This document shows positions 18,154 to 26,717 of a stretch of DNA of 64,000 bases, piece by piece (within the stretch, counting starts at the first letter, position 1; the number at the start of each line of letters is the position of its first letter). Position numbers and translations under genes: made by a program. The notes under the pieces were generated by a model, which was given only the letters and a program-made list of their open reading frames with translations, had not been told where the DNA came from and did not search any database. The DNA lies in contig CALXYK010000005.1 of NCBI GenBank assembly GCA_944392955.1, positions 1-64,000 of the forward strand, given 5' to 3'. Source of the stretch: an uncultured Alphaproteobacteria bacterium (lineage in GTDB: Bacteria; Pseudomonadota; Alphaproteobacteria; Rs-D84; CACZYB01).

Positions 18154-19428
18154 ATGAAAAATTTATTTGATAAATCAAAATGTTATAACTATCTTACTGC
18201 TATTGTATTTACAATAGTAGCTGTTATCTTCATGAGACAGTTGTCCATAACATTGTGGAAATTTGATATATTTAATGTAAAACAACTATCTGCTTTTTTT
18301 AGGTTTATTGCCAGCGGAAAAATCTTTTATTCCTTGAAATATATTTCCTTTATAATAACTTTTATCGGTGTAGTATGTTTAACCTATGGTGGTATTTTGA
18401 TTTCTATGAATATAAAGTTTAAGAAAGAAGAAAATATCAGCAATGGGGGTGATAGCGAAAATATTGAAGAATCTGCAACTAACTCTGTTGTGAAACAAGA
18501 TGAAAATGCGATAACTCCTGAACAGGAAAATCAGAATAGTGAAACAAAACCTGAACCTACTGATAACAAATTTGCCGTTTATGATAATCCTGTTTCTGAA
18601 AATGTTTTGAGTACGGAATTACAAACTAAACCTAATCAGGCAGAAAAGAATTTACAACCTGTTAAAGAAAATAATCAACCATCCAATAATTCTGTTTCCG
18701 AAGAAGAAGAAAGAGAAAAACTTCAATCTAAAATAAAAGAGATTATGGCAAAAATGAAAGAAAAAAATAATACCCAAAAAGAACATAATCTTGATAACAA
18801 AGAAGAAAAACTTGAAAATGCAGAAAAAATTCTCTCTCCTATGACTTTTGCAAAAGAGATAACTCCTGATGTTATAGATATGAATTTTAAAAATATTTCC
18901 GAAAATGATAATGCTAATATGGAACAAACCCTTATCAGTGCTGGATTTAAGGTTTTAAGTGAAATAAGGATAGGAAAAACTGGCATAGATTATTTAGCAG
19001 TTGCAAAGGATAAGTTGGTTGTAATACAACTTGATACTACTGATGGAAATTGGTTTGCGTCAGAAGATAAAGTGGAAAGCCAGCAAAACCCTGTATGGTT
19101 CTCTGACTTAGGCAATAAAATATCCCCTGTTAGTCGTGCATTAGAGGCAAAAGAAAATATTGAAAACTTAATAAAAGGCGAATTTGAACTACCTATTAAA
19201 CCTATTGTCTGTTTAACCAAAAGCAATGTAGTTAACTATGAAGAGGCAAAAGCACAATGGGATAAATTAGGGGTGGAAATTGTTAACCTTTACAAAGATG
19301 ATAGCATATTGACACCTATGAAAACTTTAAATGAAATTTATCCTATAAGTAGTCAAGAGGAAATTGCTGAAAGTGATATAAATAAGTTAATAGATATCTT
19401 AGAAAAGGCAGAAATCCCTGAAAATTAG
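18154..19428 (+). CDS. Membrane-anchored protein with a restriction-endonuclease-like C-terminal domain
   Basis: A 424-residue protein. Two hydrophobic segments lie near residues 12-32 and 64-88. A long charged, Gln/Asn/Glu-rich linker follows (about 90-235), ending in a Lys/Glu coiled-coil-like stretch. The C-terminal part (about 240-400) opens with a helix and GIDYLAVAKDKLVVIQLDT, a pattern resembling the Asp...Gln/Glu-x-Asp/Lys strands of NERD or PD-(D/E)XK folds. The catalytic Lys is not clearly present, so the domain may be inactive. Its function is unknown. It may sense or bind nucleic acid at the membrane. It precedes accB by about 110 bases and is probably a separate unit. Confidence 0.5.
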   Translation: MKNLFDKSKCYNYLTAIVFTIVAVIFMRQLSITLWKFDIFNVKQLSAFFRFIASGKIFYSLKYISFIITFIGVVCLTYGGILISMNIKFKKEENISNGGDSENIEESATNSVVKQDENAITPEQENQNSETKPEPTDNKFAVYDNPVSENVLSTELQTKPNQAEKNLQPVKENNQPSNNSVSEEEEREKLQSKIKEIMAKMKEKNNTQKEHNLDNKEEKLENAEKILSPMTFAKEITPDVIDMNFKNISENDNANMEQTLISAGFKVLSEIRIGKTGIDYLAVAKDKLVVIQLDTTDGNWFASEDKVESQQNPVWFSDLGNKISPVSRALEAKENIENLIKGEFELPIKPIVCLTKSNVVNYEEAKAQWDKLGVEIVNLYKDDSILTPMKTLNEIYPISSQEEIAESDINKLIDILEKAEIPEN

Positions 19429-19540
19429 TATAGAAATATTGCTTTGAACAATCCCTCTTTACTTTTGCAAAAATATTTTATATATTATTTTAACATTTGG
19501 GAAAAATAAAAATTTTAATAATAATTGAAAAGGAATAAAA

Positions 19541-19996
19541 ATGTTTAAAAAACAAAAAGATATAAATGCTCTAGTAAATGAACTTGTTGGACTTTTGAAT
19601 CAACACAATTTGTCCGAAATAGAGTATGAAAGAAATGGTTCAAGAATAAGAATTTCTAATTCCAAAGGTGGGGCTATTATTGCTGGGGGAATGGTATCTG
19701 CACCTGCTACTACTTCAAATGCTAATACTACACAAAGCGCAAATCCTGCTAGTATAGATCTTTCTAATGCATTTAAATCCCCTATGGTAGGAGTTGTTTA
19801 TATGAAACCAGAACCTTCTGCAAAAGAATTTGTTGTAGAAGGACAGGCTGTTAAAAAAGGTGATACTCTTTGCCTTATAGAAGCAATGAAAACCTTTAAT
19901 CCTGTTAAATCACCAAAAGATGGTGTAATTAAAAAGATTTTGGTTAAAGATTCTGAAACTGTTGAATATGAACAACCTTTATTCGTTATTGAATAA
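19541..19996 (+). CDS. accB: Biotin carboxyl carrier protein of acetyl-CoA carboxylase
   Basis: A 151-residue AccB. A helical N-terminus (residues 1-40) and a Thr/Ala/Ser-rich linker (about 50-70) lead to the biotinyl domain. The biotin-accepting Lys117 lies in IEAMKTF. The protein carries the carboxybiotin between AccC and the transferase subunits in the first step of fatty acid synthesis. Its ribosome binding site is AAAGGA. accC follows after 11 bases, the usual arrangement. Confidence 0.97.
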   Translation: MFKKQKDINALVNELVGLLNQHNLSEIEYERNGSRIRISNSKGGAIIAGGMVSAPATTSNANTTQSANPASIDLSNAFKSPMVGVVYMKPEPSAKEFVVEGQAVKKGDTLCLIEAMKTFNPVKSPKDGVIKKILVKDSETVEYEQPLFVIE

Positions 19997-20007
19997 GAGA
20001 GGTAAAT

Positions 20008-21438
20008 ATGTTTAAAAAAATTCTTATCGCTAATCGCGGAGAAATCGCTTTGCGTGTTATTCGTGCCTGTCGTGAAATGGGTATTAAAACGGTTGCTGTG
20101 CATTCTACTGCTGATAGTGATGCAATGTATGTAAAAATGGCAGACGAATCAGTTTGTATTGGACCTGCTTCTTCCGCCGAATCTTATCTTAAAATGTCTG
20201 CTATTATATCTGCTGCTGTTGTTACAAATGCCGATGCTGTACATCCTGGTTATGGTTTTTTATCAGAAAATGCAGAATTTGCAGAAATGCTTGATGCTCA
20301 TGGAATAGAATTTATTGGCCCTACTCCTGAACATATAAGAAGAATGGGGGATAAGGTAGAAGCAAAAAGAACTGCTGTCGAACTTGGTATTCCTGTTGTT
20401 CCAGGAAGTAAAGGTGCCCTTGATACTATATCTGATGCATTGAAAACCGCAAAAGAAATTGGTTATCCTGTTATTGTAAAGGCTGCTTCTGGTGGTGGTG
20501 GTCGTGGCATGAAAATTGCCTTTAATGAAGATGAATTGAAAGCACAATTCCCTATTGCAAGAAGTGAAGCCAAAGTTGCATTTGGTGATGACAGGGTATA
20601 TATGGAAAAATATCTTGTGAACCCAAAACATATAGAAATACAACTTATCGGTGATAAATATGGTAATGTCGTTACATTGGGTGAACGTGATTGTTCTATG
20701 CAACGAAAAAATCAAAAAATAATAGAGGAGGCTCCGGCTTCTATTTTAACAAAAAAACAAAGCGATGATATACAGGCTATTGTAAGAAATGCTATGTCAA
20801 AGTTGAAATATCGTGGGGCTGGTACTATTGAATTTCTATTTGAAAATGGTCAGTTCTATTTTATGGAAATGAATACTAGATTACAAGTTGAACATCCTGT
20901 TACAGAACAGGTTTTTGGTGTAGATCTTGTTAGGGAACAAATAAGTGTTGCCGAAGGAAATAAACTTTCTTTTAAACAGGAAGATTTAGTTCCTCGTTTC
21001 CATGCGATAGAATGTCGTATCAATGCCGAAGATCCGGAAACATTTGTTCCTTTCCCTGGAACTGTTAAATATTATCATGCTCCGGGAGGTCTTGGTGTAC
21101 GTGTTGATAGTGGACTTTATACAGGCTATAAAATTCCTTCTTGTTATGATAGTATGATTGCAAAAGTTATAACATTTGCTCCTACCAGAAAAGAAGCGAT
21201 AACCAGAATGTATTATGCATTATCTGAACTTATAGTAGATGGTGTTAAAACTTCTATTCCTCTTCAACAAACTTTGTTAAAACAACCTGCATTTTTAGAT
21301 GGAACATATCCTATTCATTGGTTAGAAGATTTTATTAAAGAAAAAAATGCAGAAAAATTAAAAATGATGCAGGAAGAAGAAGAGAAAAAAGAAAAATCTA
21401 CTGAAAAATCATTGTTAAGAAGAAAAAAAGCAAAATAA
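20008..21438 (+). CDS. accC: Biotin carboxylase subunit of acetyl-CoA carboxylase
   Basis: A 476-residue ATP-grasp enzyme. It begins KKILIANRGEIALRVIRAC, typical of AccC. The Gly-rich ATP loop KAASGGGGRGMKIA lies near 160-173. Active-site motifs ERDCSMQRKNQK (near 230) and MEMNTRLQVEHPVTE (near 290) are intact. It carboxylates biotin on AccB using bicarbonate and ATP. The last 30 residues are a Lys/Glu-rich tail beyond the usual end of the family. It forms an operon with accB and ends before a bidirectional terminator. Confidence 0.97.
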   Translation: MFKKILIANRGEIALRVIRACREMGIKTVAVHSTADSDAMYVKMADESVCIGPASSAESYLKMSAIISAAVVTNADAVHPGYGFLSENAEFAEMLDAHGIEFIGPTPEHIRRMGDKVEAKRTAVELGIPVVPGSKGALDTISDALKTAKEIGYPVIVKAASGGGGRGMKIAFNEDELKAQFPIARSEAKVAFGDDRVYMEKYLVNPKHIEIQLIGDKYGNVVTLGERDCSMQRKNQKIIEEAPASILTKKQSDDIQAIVRNAMSKLKYRGAGTIEFLFENGQFYFMEMNTRLQVEHPVTEQVFGVDLVREQISVAEGNKLSFKQEDLVPRFHAIECRINAEDPETFVPFPGTVKYYHAPGGLGVRVDSGLYTGYKIPSCYDSMIAKVITFAPTRKEAITRMYYALSELIVDGVKTSIPLQQTLLKQPAFLDGTYPIHWLEDFIKEKNAEKLKMMQEEEEKKEKSTEKSLLRRKKAK

Positions 21439-21459
21439 TAAAAGTATAACTAAAAAAAA

Positions 21460-21480
21460 TCCCTCTGAAAATCAGAGGGA
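21460..21480. terminator. Bidirectional terminator between accC and rpsU
   Basis: TCCCTCTGA (21460-21468) pairs perfectly with TCAGAGGGA (21472-21480) around a 3-base loop. On the minus strand eight T residues follow, serving rpsU; on the plus strand the flank is less T-rich. Confidence 0.88.
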
Positions 21481-21492
21481 TAAATTTTAATA

Positions 21493-21699
21493 TTAGAAAC
21501 CAAGGATTTGTTTTTCCTTTGAAATTCTTTTTCTTTCTCTGCGTACAGCTTCGTTTTTCATACGTTTTCTTGCAGCAGTACCTGTTTCAAAGTATCTTCT
21601 TTCTTTGATTTCACGAAGTAAGCCTTCTTTTTGTCCTTTCTTCTTTAGGACACGAAGCGCCTGTTCTACATTATTATCTCTGACAAGAACTTTTACCAT
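21493..21699 (-). CDS. rpsU: 30S ribosomal protein bS21
   Basis: A 68-residue very basic protein starting [20 protein letters not shown] and containing [18 protein letters not shown], typical of bS21. bS21 binds the small subunit near the 3' end of 16S rRNA and helps initiation. A strong GGGGG-type ribosome binding site lies just upstream. It is a single gene, convergent with accC. Confidence 0.96.
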   Translation of the reverse strand: MVKVLVRDNNVEQALRVLKKKGQKEGLLREIKERRYFETGTAARKRMKNEAVRRERKRISKEKQILGF

Positions 21700-21820
21700 A
21701 ATTTCACCCCCTTTTGAGTAAATTTGTTTTTAAAAATATTTATGATAAGTTCTTAAAAACTTTGCCTAGTATAACAAAACTTATTGAAAAATCAAGTATT
21801 TTTTCGTCAAATAAAATCTC

Positions 21821-21848
21821 TTGCACTTTATTTTAAAAATAGTATAAT
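21821..21848 (+). promoter_or_regulatory. Promoter of the gap gene
   Basis: TTGCAC (21821-21826) and a perfect TATAAT (21843-21848) are 16 bases apart, about 50 bases before the gap start codon. Confidence 0.65.
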
Positions 21849-21898
21849 TTCTTCATCTACTTTAATAGATATAATAACTAAAATGAAAGGATTAAAAA

Positions 21899-22915
21899 AT
21901 GGCTGTAAAAGTAGCAATTAATGGTTTTGGTCGTATTGGTAGAATGACTTTCCGTGCATTGATTGAAAGCGGAAGAAAAGATGTTGAAGTCGTTGCAATA
22001 AATGATTTAGCAAGTCCAGAATCTTCACTTCATCTTTTGAAATATGATTCTGTTCATGGAAGACTTCCTGTAGAAGCAAAGTTAGAAGGTGATATGTTGA
22101 TAGCAGGTAGCCAAAAGGCAAAAATGTTTGCTATCCGTGATCCAAAAGAATATCCATGGAAAGATTTAGATATTGATATAGTATTTGAATGTACAGGTAT
22201 TTTCACAGATAAAGAAAAAGCACAAGTTCATATAGATGCTGGTGCAAAAAGAGTTCTTGTATCTGCTCCTGCAAAAGGTGCTGATTTGACCGTTGTTTAT
22301 GGTGTTAACCAAGATAAAATAACTTCTGATATGAGAATTTTCTCTAATGCTTCTTGTACAACTAACTGCTTGGCTCCTGTTGTTGAAGTATTAAACAATA
22401 AATTTGGAATCTCTCATGGTTATATGACAACAATTCATTCATACACTGGCGATCAAGTAACTCTTGATAGAGATTTAAAAGGTAATCTTTATCGTTCACG
22501 TGCTGCTGCTCAAAACATTATTCCTACTACAACAGGTGCAGCAAAGGCAATTGGACTTGTTATTCCTGAATTGGCTGGAAAACTTGATGGTGCATCTACT
22601 CGTGTTCCTACTGCTGATGTATCTTTAGTTGACTTTAAATTTGTTGTTAAAAAAGATTCTGTTACAGCAGAAGAAATAAATGAAGCTATAATAGAAGCTT
22701 CTAAATCTGATAGATTTAAAGGAATTCTTTGTGTAAATACAGAAGCTTTGGTATCTTCTGATTTTATACATAATCCTGCATCATCTACTTTTGATTTAAA
22801 AGAAACAAAAGTTATGGAAGGAAATTTCGTTCGTATCGTATCATGGTATGATAATGAATGGGGATTTTCTAATCGTATGCTTGATACAGCATGTGCTATT
22901 GCAAAAACCATTTAA
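21899..22915 (+). CDS. gapA: Type I glyceraldehyde-3-phosphate dehydrogenase
   Basis: A 338-residue enzyme of the normal size. The NAD-binding start VAINGFGRIGR and the catalytic Cys153 in SNASCTTNCLAP are intact, as is the late motif SWYDNEWGFSNR. It oxidises glyceraldehyde-3-phosphate to 1,3-bisphosphoglycerate in glycolysis, or works in reverse. It is a monocistronic gene with its own promoter and terminator. The symbol gapA is given by family and not by detailed subfamily analysis. Confidence 0.96.
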   Translation: MAVKVAINGFGRIGRMTFRALIESGRKDVEVVAINDLASPESSLHLLKYDSVHGRLPVEAKLEGDMLIAGSQKAKMFAIRDPKEYPWKDLDIDIVFECTGIFTDKEKAQVHIDAGAKRVLVSAPAKGADLTVVYGVNQDKITSDMRIFSNASCTTNCLAPVVEVLNNKFGISHGYMTTIHSYTGDQVTLDRDLKGNLYRSRAAAQNIIPTTTGAAKAIGLVIPELAGKLDGASTRVPTADVSLVDFKFVVKKDSVTAEEINEAIIEASKSDRFKGILCVNTEALVSSDFIHNPASSTFDLKETKVMEGNFVRIVSWYDNEWGFSNRMLDTACAIAKTI

Positions 22916-22949
22916 TTTTTGCGGTAGTGAAAATATAATAAAAATAATA

Positions 22950-22977
22950 AAAGCCTCAAAAACTGAGGCTTTTTTTA
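22950..22977. terminator. Terminator after gap
   Basis: AAGCCTCA (22951-22958) pairs with TGAGGCTT (22964-22971), followed by a T run. An A run on the other side makes it usable for ychF as well. Confidence 0.88.
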
Positions 22978-22998
22978 TTATAAACTTTAATAGTAAAA

Positions 22999-24108
22999 TT
23001 ATGTATTAAACAAGAAATGGAAAATATCTCCATCTTGGACTATATAGTCTTTTCCTTCGGTTCTAAGTTTTCCATTTTCCCTAGCACCTACTTCACCACC
23101 ATACTTAATATAATCTTCTGTTGATATAGTTTCAGCCCTTATGAATCCTTTTTGGAAATCGGTATGAATCACACCCGCAGCCTCAGGAGCCTTTGCCCCA
23201 TTTACAACAGTCCAGGCATGGGCTTCCTTTGGCCCTATTGTAAAAAATGTTATAAGATTTAAAAGTTTATATCCTTCCTTTATAATTTTTGACAAGCCTG
23301 TTTCCGCAATACCCATACTTTCCAAAAATTCTTGTTTTTCTTCTGTTGAAGATAATGAAGCAATTTCTTGCTCTATCTTTGCGGAAATAATAGTAGAGGT
23401 GTTCCCCTCTTTTTTTGCATATTCCTCAACCATTTGTGAATAATTATTTCCAGTTGATGCGGAATTTTCATCAACATTTGCAACATATAAAACAGGTTTT
23501 GATGTTAGGAGATGTAAAATCCTAAAAGCCCTGGATTTTTCAATATCAGAAGAAGAAGGTTTTGCCTTTGAGGCAGGTAATCCCTGTTCCAACTTACTTA
23601 AAACTTCTTTTATTACTTCTGTTTGGATTTTGGCATCTTTGTCCCCACTTTTTGCTTTTTTTTCAAGAAGGGGTAATCTTTTTTGTAAACTTTCCATATC
23701 CGATAATAAAAGTTCAGTATTTATTGTTTCAATATCCCTTATGGGATTGACTGAATTTTCAACATGAATAATGTTCCCATCATCAAAACATCTTACTACA
23801 TGGATTATGGCATCAACTTCCCTTATATTTGCCAAAAATTGGTTGCCTAAACCTTCACCTTTGCTTGCACCTTTAACCAAACCTGCAATATCAACGAATT
23901 CTAATCTTGTTGGTAAAATTTCCTTTGACTTTGCAACGGATGCCAATTTATCCAACCTTTCATCTGGAACAGAAACTATTCCAGAGTTAGGCTCTATTGT
24001 GCAGAATGGATAATTTGCACATTCTGCCTGTATTGTTTGTGTTAATGCATTAAAAAGAGTTGATTTTCCAACATTAGGAAGCCCAACTATACCACATTTG
24101 AATCCCAT
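22999..24108 (-). CDS. ychF: Redox-regulated ATPase/GTPase YchF (Obg family)
   Basis: A 369-residue YchF. The P-loop GLPNVGKST lies at 8-16. DIAGLVKGASKGEGLGNQFL is the switch/G3 region. The altered G4 position (VANVDEN) explains the family's preference for ATP. The C-terminal TGS-like domain follows (FFTIGPKEAHAW). It binds ribosomes and affects stress and redox responses. It is a single gene convergent with gap and divergent from the small gene at 24203. Confidence 0.96.
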   Translation of the reverse strand: MGFKCGIVGLPNVGKSTLFNALTQTIQAECANYPFCTIEPNSGIVSVPDERLDKLASVAKSKEILPTRLEFVDIAGLVKGASKGEGLGNQFLANIREVDAIIHVVRCFDDGNIIHVENSVNPIRDIETINTELLLSDMESLQKRLPLLEKKAKSGDKDAKIQTEVIKEVLSKLEQGLPASKAKPSSSDIEKSRAFRILHLLTSKPVLYVANVDENSASTGNNYSQMVEEYAKKEGNTSTIISAKIEQEIASLSSTEEKQEFLESMGIAETGLSKIIKEGYKLLNLITFFTIGPKEAHAWTVVNGAKAPEAAGVIHTDFQKGFIRAETISTEDYIKYGGEVGARENGKLRTEGKDYIVQDGDIFHFLFNT

Positions 24109-24202
24109 ACTTTTTTACCTATTGATTTTATTTTTGTATACTTTATAATAGATTTGTTTTTAAATCAAGTGTATTTAAAATTTATCAAAAGGTGAAAATT
24201 TT

Positions 24203-24514
24203 ATGGATAGCGATAGTATACCTCTGAGTAATAAAAATAATATTGATAATTCTATATCTGTTTTAAAAAATCAATATGTTTCTTTGTTAACTGCTATGGG
24301 TTTTGAAAATGCAGATGCAGTCTTTTTTACTGATTATAGGTTGGTAAAATTAAAGGAATTAAAATATCTTAACCCTGATAAGTTAAAAATGGAAATGCAA
24401 TCTGATAATATGTCCGATTGTGCAATTTTGACCTATATGATAAGTGATTTGAAAAATGCAATAAAATTAAGGAAAAGCATAAATTTACTTAATATACTTT
24501 CTTTACAAAGATAA
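24203..24514 (+). CDS. Small hypothetical helical protein
   Basis: A 103-residue protein with no recognised domain. It appears mostly helical, with a Ser/Asn-rich first 20 residues and a basic C-terminus (KNAIKLRKSINL). An AAAGGTG ribosome binding site precedes the ATG. It is divergent from ychF and followed by a separate membrane protein gene. Codon use looks like its neighbours. Its function is unknown. Confidence 0.6.
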   Translation: MDSDSIPLSNKNNIDNSISVLKNQYVSLLTAMGFENADAVFFTDYRLVKLKELKYLNPDKLKMEMQSDNMSDCAILTYMISDLKNAIKLRKSINLLNILSLQR

Positions 24515-24615
24515 AAATTTGTTTAAAAATTTATCACTTTTATCTTTTATTTTTGTAGAAATTTTATTTTTATTATTATAAAATGTTTATGTTTAACTTA
24601 TATAAGGAGAAAAAA

Positions 24616-25392
24616 ATGGTTGAAAGAAATAGTAATTATAACAGGAATAACAAATCCTATAACAAAAAAAATAATTATAAAAAATTTAAACCAGAAGGAA
24701 ATGTTAAAAAACATGGATTGTTGAACTTCTTGTTTTCTTTTGAAGGTAAAATTTCAAAAAATTTATTTACTGGTATGGCATTACCTTTGGGCGTAGTAGC
24801 TTTGGTCCTTGGTCTTGTAAAAATGTCAGTTCAAAATAGTGTTGGAGTAGATTATGGTTTTCTATACACTGGATTGGATATAATATATATACTATGTCTA
24901 TGGGTTATAGTTGCACTTGGCTATAAAAGGGCTCATTCCCTTGGAATAAGTGGTATATACTCAATAGTTGGTACAGTATTGTTTAAACCTTTCTTCTGTT
25001 TTTATAAGGCGGATAGAGATTTTGCAAATGATGCTATGTATAAAAATAGATTTGATGGAATAAAAAAATTCGGAGCTTGGTTTGATAAAAACAATGTAAC
25101 TAGAATATTTTATGTACTATTATTTACTTTGTTATCAATAATTCCTTACATTACAACTACTGCAAACCGAGATGTTGTATTAGGAGGAGAATCTCCTGTT
25201 ATGAATTCTGTTGTGGTTTTAATGATAACTATTGCTTTGTTTAATATATTACAACTATTTTTGTTTAATACAAAATGGTTTAAAAAATATTATGTAAATA
25301 TATTAAAGGTATTGTCATTTATTGCTTATAACTTAGTAGTAATTTCTATGACTATATTTATCTATACATTATTTATGCTTATCTCTATGTAG
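24616..25392 (+). CDS. DUF805-like inner-membrane protein
   Basis: 258 residues from the chosen start at 24616, which has AAGGAGA 5 bases upstream; an ATG 33 bases earlier lacks a good site. A basic, Asn/Lys-rich tail (residues 1-35) precedes FSFEGKISKNLF. That phrase and the later KRAHSLGISGIYSIVG resemble the F-x-G-R-I-S/R and R-x-H-D-x-G-x-S-G phrases of DUF805. Four hydrophobic segments are visible, near 50-70, 85-105, 165-185 and 205-255. The role of the family is not established. A terminator follows the gene. Confidence 0.6.
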   Translation: MVERNSNYNRNNKSYNKKNNYKKFKPEGNVKKHGLLNFLFSFEGKISKNLFTGMALPLGVVALVLGLVKMSVQNSVGVDYGFLYTGLDIIYILCLWVIVALGYKRAHSLGISGIYSIVGTVLFKPFFCFYKADRDFANDAMYKNRFDGIKKFGAWFDKNNVTRIFYVLLFTLLSIIPYITTTANRDVVLGGESPVMNSVVVLMITIALFNILQLFLFNTKWFKKYYVNILKVLSFIAYNLVVISMTIFIYTLFMLISM

Positions 25393-25416
25393 TAATTTGA
25401 ATTGTAAATTCTATGA

Positions 25417-25445
25417 AGGGGAAGTTAAAAACTTCCCTTTTTTAT
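25417..25445 (+). terminator. Terminator after the DUF805-like gene
   Basis: GGGAAGTT (25419-25426) pairs with AACTTCCC (25430-25437), followed by seven or more T residues. Confidence 0.88.
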
Positions 25446-25506
25446 TGTAAAAAAATTTTTTTATGCTACTATTATTTTTAGTAAATTTATAACTTGAGGC
25501 AGAAAA

Positions 25507-26550
25507 ATGAATGGAAAATCAAAAAGCTTAAATGTAATACTTTTATTTATAATACTGTATGTATTAAAGGCAGGTCAGGAAATATTTTTACCATTTGTTG
25601 TTGCATTATTTTTATGGTGTTTGATTTATATATTAACAACAAAATATAATGATTTTTTTACCGAAACTTTAAAATTATCTGAATGGCCTAAAATTATTTC
25701 ACGAGTTTTTGCAATAATAACTATTTCTGCTGTTATATATTTTATAGTTATAGGCATTAAAAGTAATATAAATCAAGTGGTCAGCACTTTTGACTTTTAT
25801 CAAAAAAATATGACCGGAGTAGTAGAAAATATTCAAAATTATTTGGGTATTCAAAATAAAATTACTCTGGATAATTTAATAAAAGACATAAATATACCTA
25901 AGTTAATAAATTCAGTTATACAAGGCTTTGCAAGTTTTTTAAGTAGTTCTCTGATGGTGTTTGTATATCTTTTGTTTATTTTATTAGAGGAAAAAAGTTT
26001 TACAAAAAAATTCCCTTTGCTTTTTTCATCTAAGCAAAAGGAAAAAGAAATTTCAAACATAATGAAAAAAATATACTCTAAGATAGAAGTATATGTTTCT
26101 GTAAAATTATTTACAAGTTTTTTAACTGCAATCTTAGTATATCCTATTATGAAATTTGTAAATTTGGATTTTGCATTGTTCTGGGCTATACTAACATTCT
26201 TGCTTAACTTTATTCCAACGGTTGGTTCTATTATTTCAACGATATTTCCTTTGTTGCTTGCCCTATTACAATTTAACGGAGATTTAATTGCATTTTCTAT
26301 TGTCAGTGTGGGAACAATAGCAGTGCAACTTATTATTGGAAATATAATAGATCCTAAAATTATGGGAAAGCGATTGAATTTGAGCCCTCTTGTTTTAATA
26401 CTTTCTCTTGTTATATGGGGAAGTATTTGGGGTATAGTTGGTATGTTTTTATGTGTACCAATAATGATAATATTAACTATAATATTATTACAAATTCCGT
26501 CTACTAAGAAATTTGCAATATTGCTAACTGAAGAAGGAAATTCTTTTTAA
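25507..26550 (+). CDS. AI-2E-family (PerM-like) membrane transporter
   Basis: A 347-residue protein with about eight hydrophobic segments. Family features include a paired N-terminal hairpin (ILYVLKAGQEIFLPFVVALFL), the conserved FIPTVGSIISTIFP near 237-250 and IGNIIDPKIMGKRLNLSPL near 278-296. AI-2E proteins export small molecules, including autoinducer-2 in E. coli, or act as ion exchangers. The substrate here cannot be inferred. It leads a cluster with the tiny lipoprotein and mutS. Confidence 0.88.
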   Translation: MNGKSKSLNVILLFIILYVLKAGQEIFLPFVVALFLWCLIYILTTKYNDFFTETLKLSEWPKIISRVFAIITISAVIYFIVIGIKSNINQVVSTFDFYQKNMTGVVENIQNYLGIQNKITLDNLIKDINIPKLINSVIQGFASFLSSSLMVFVYLLFILLEEKSFTKKFPLLFSSKQKEKEISNIMKKIYSKIEVYVSVKLFTSFLTAILVYPIMKFVNLDFALFWAILTFLLNFIPTVGSIISTIFPLLLALLQFNGDLIAFSIVSVGTIAVQLIIGNIIDPKIMGKRLNLSPLVLILSLVIWGSIWGIVGMFLCVPIMIILTIILLQIPSTKKFAILLTEEGNSF

Positions 26551-26564
26551 TGATGAGGTATAAA

Positions 26565-26699
26565 ATGTATAAATTTTTGTTAATTTCTTTTTTAAGTATA
26601 TTTGTGGTAAGTTGTTCTTGTAAATGTAGGTATAATGAATATTTACCTGAAAATAATCCTTTGATTATTCCTGATGATTTAAAGCCTGTTCAAAAATAG
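26565..26699 (+). CDS. Tiny lipoprotein (44 residues)
   Basis: A short frame of 44 residues reading MYKFLLISFLSIFVVSCSC. The Lys is followed by a hydrophobic stretch and a lipobox-like VVSC with Cys17 as the likely lipidated residue. Further cysteines lie at positions 19 and 21. The rest is Asn/Pro-rich (ENNPLIIPDDLKP). A GAGG ribosome binding site lies 7 bases upstream. The gene starts 15 bases after the transporter stop and ends 18 bases before mutS. Small entry-exclusion or outer-membrane-associated lipoproteins have this form. Its function is unknown. Confidence 0.6.
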   Translation: MYKFLLISFLSIFVVSCSCKCRYNEYLPENNPLIIPDDLKPVQK

Positions 26700-26717
26700 T
26701 GTATATTAAGGTTAATA

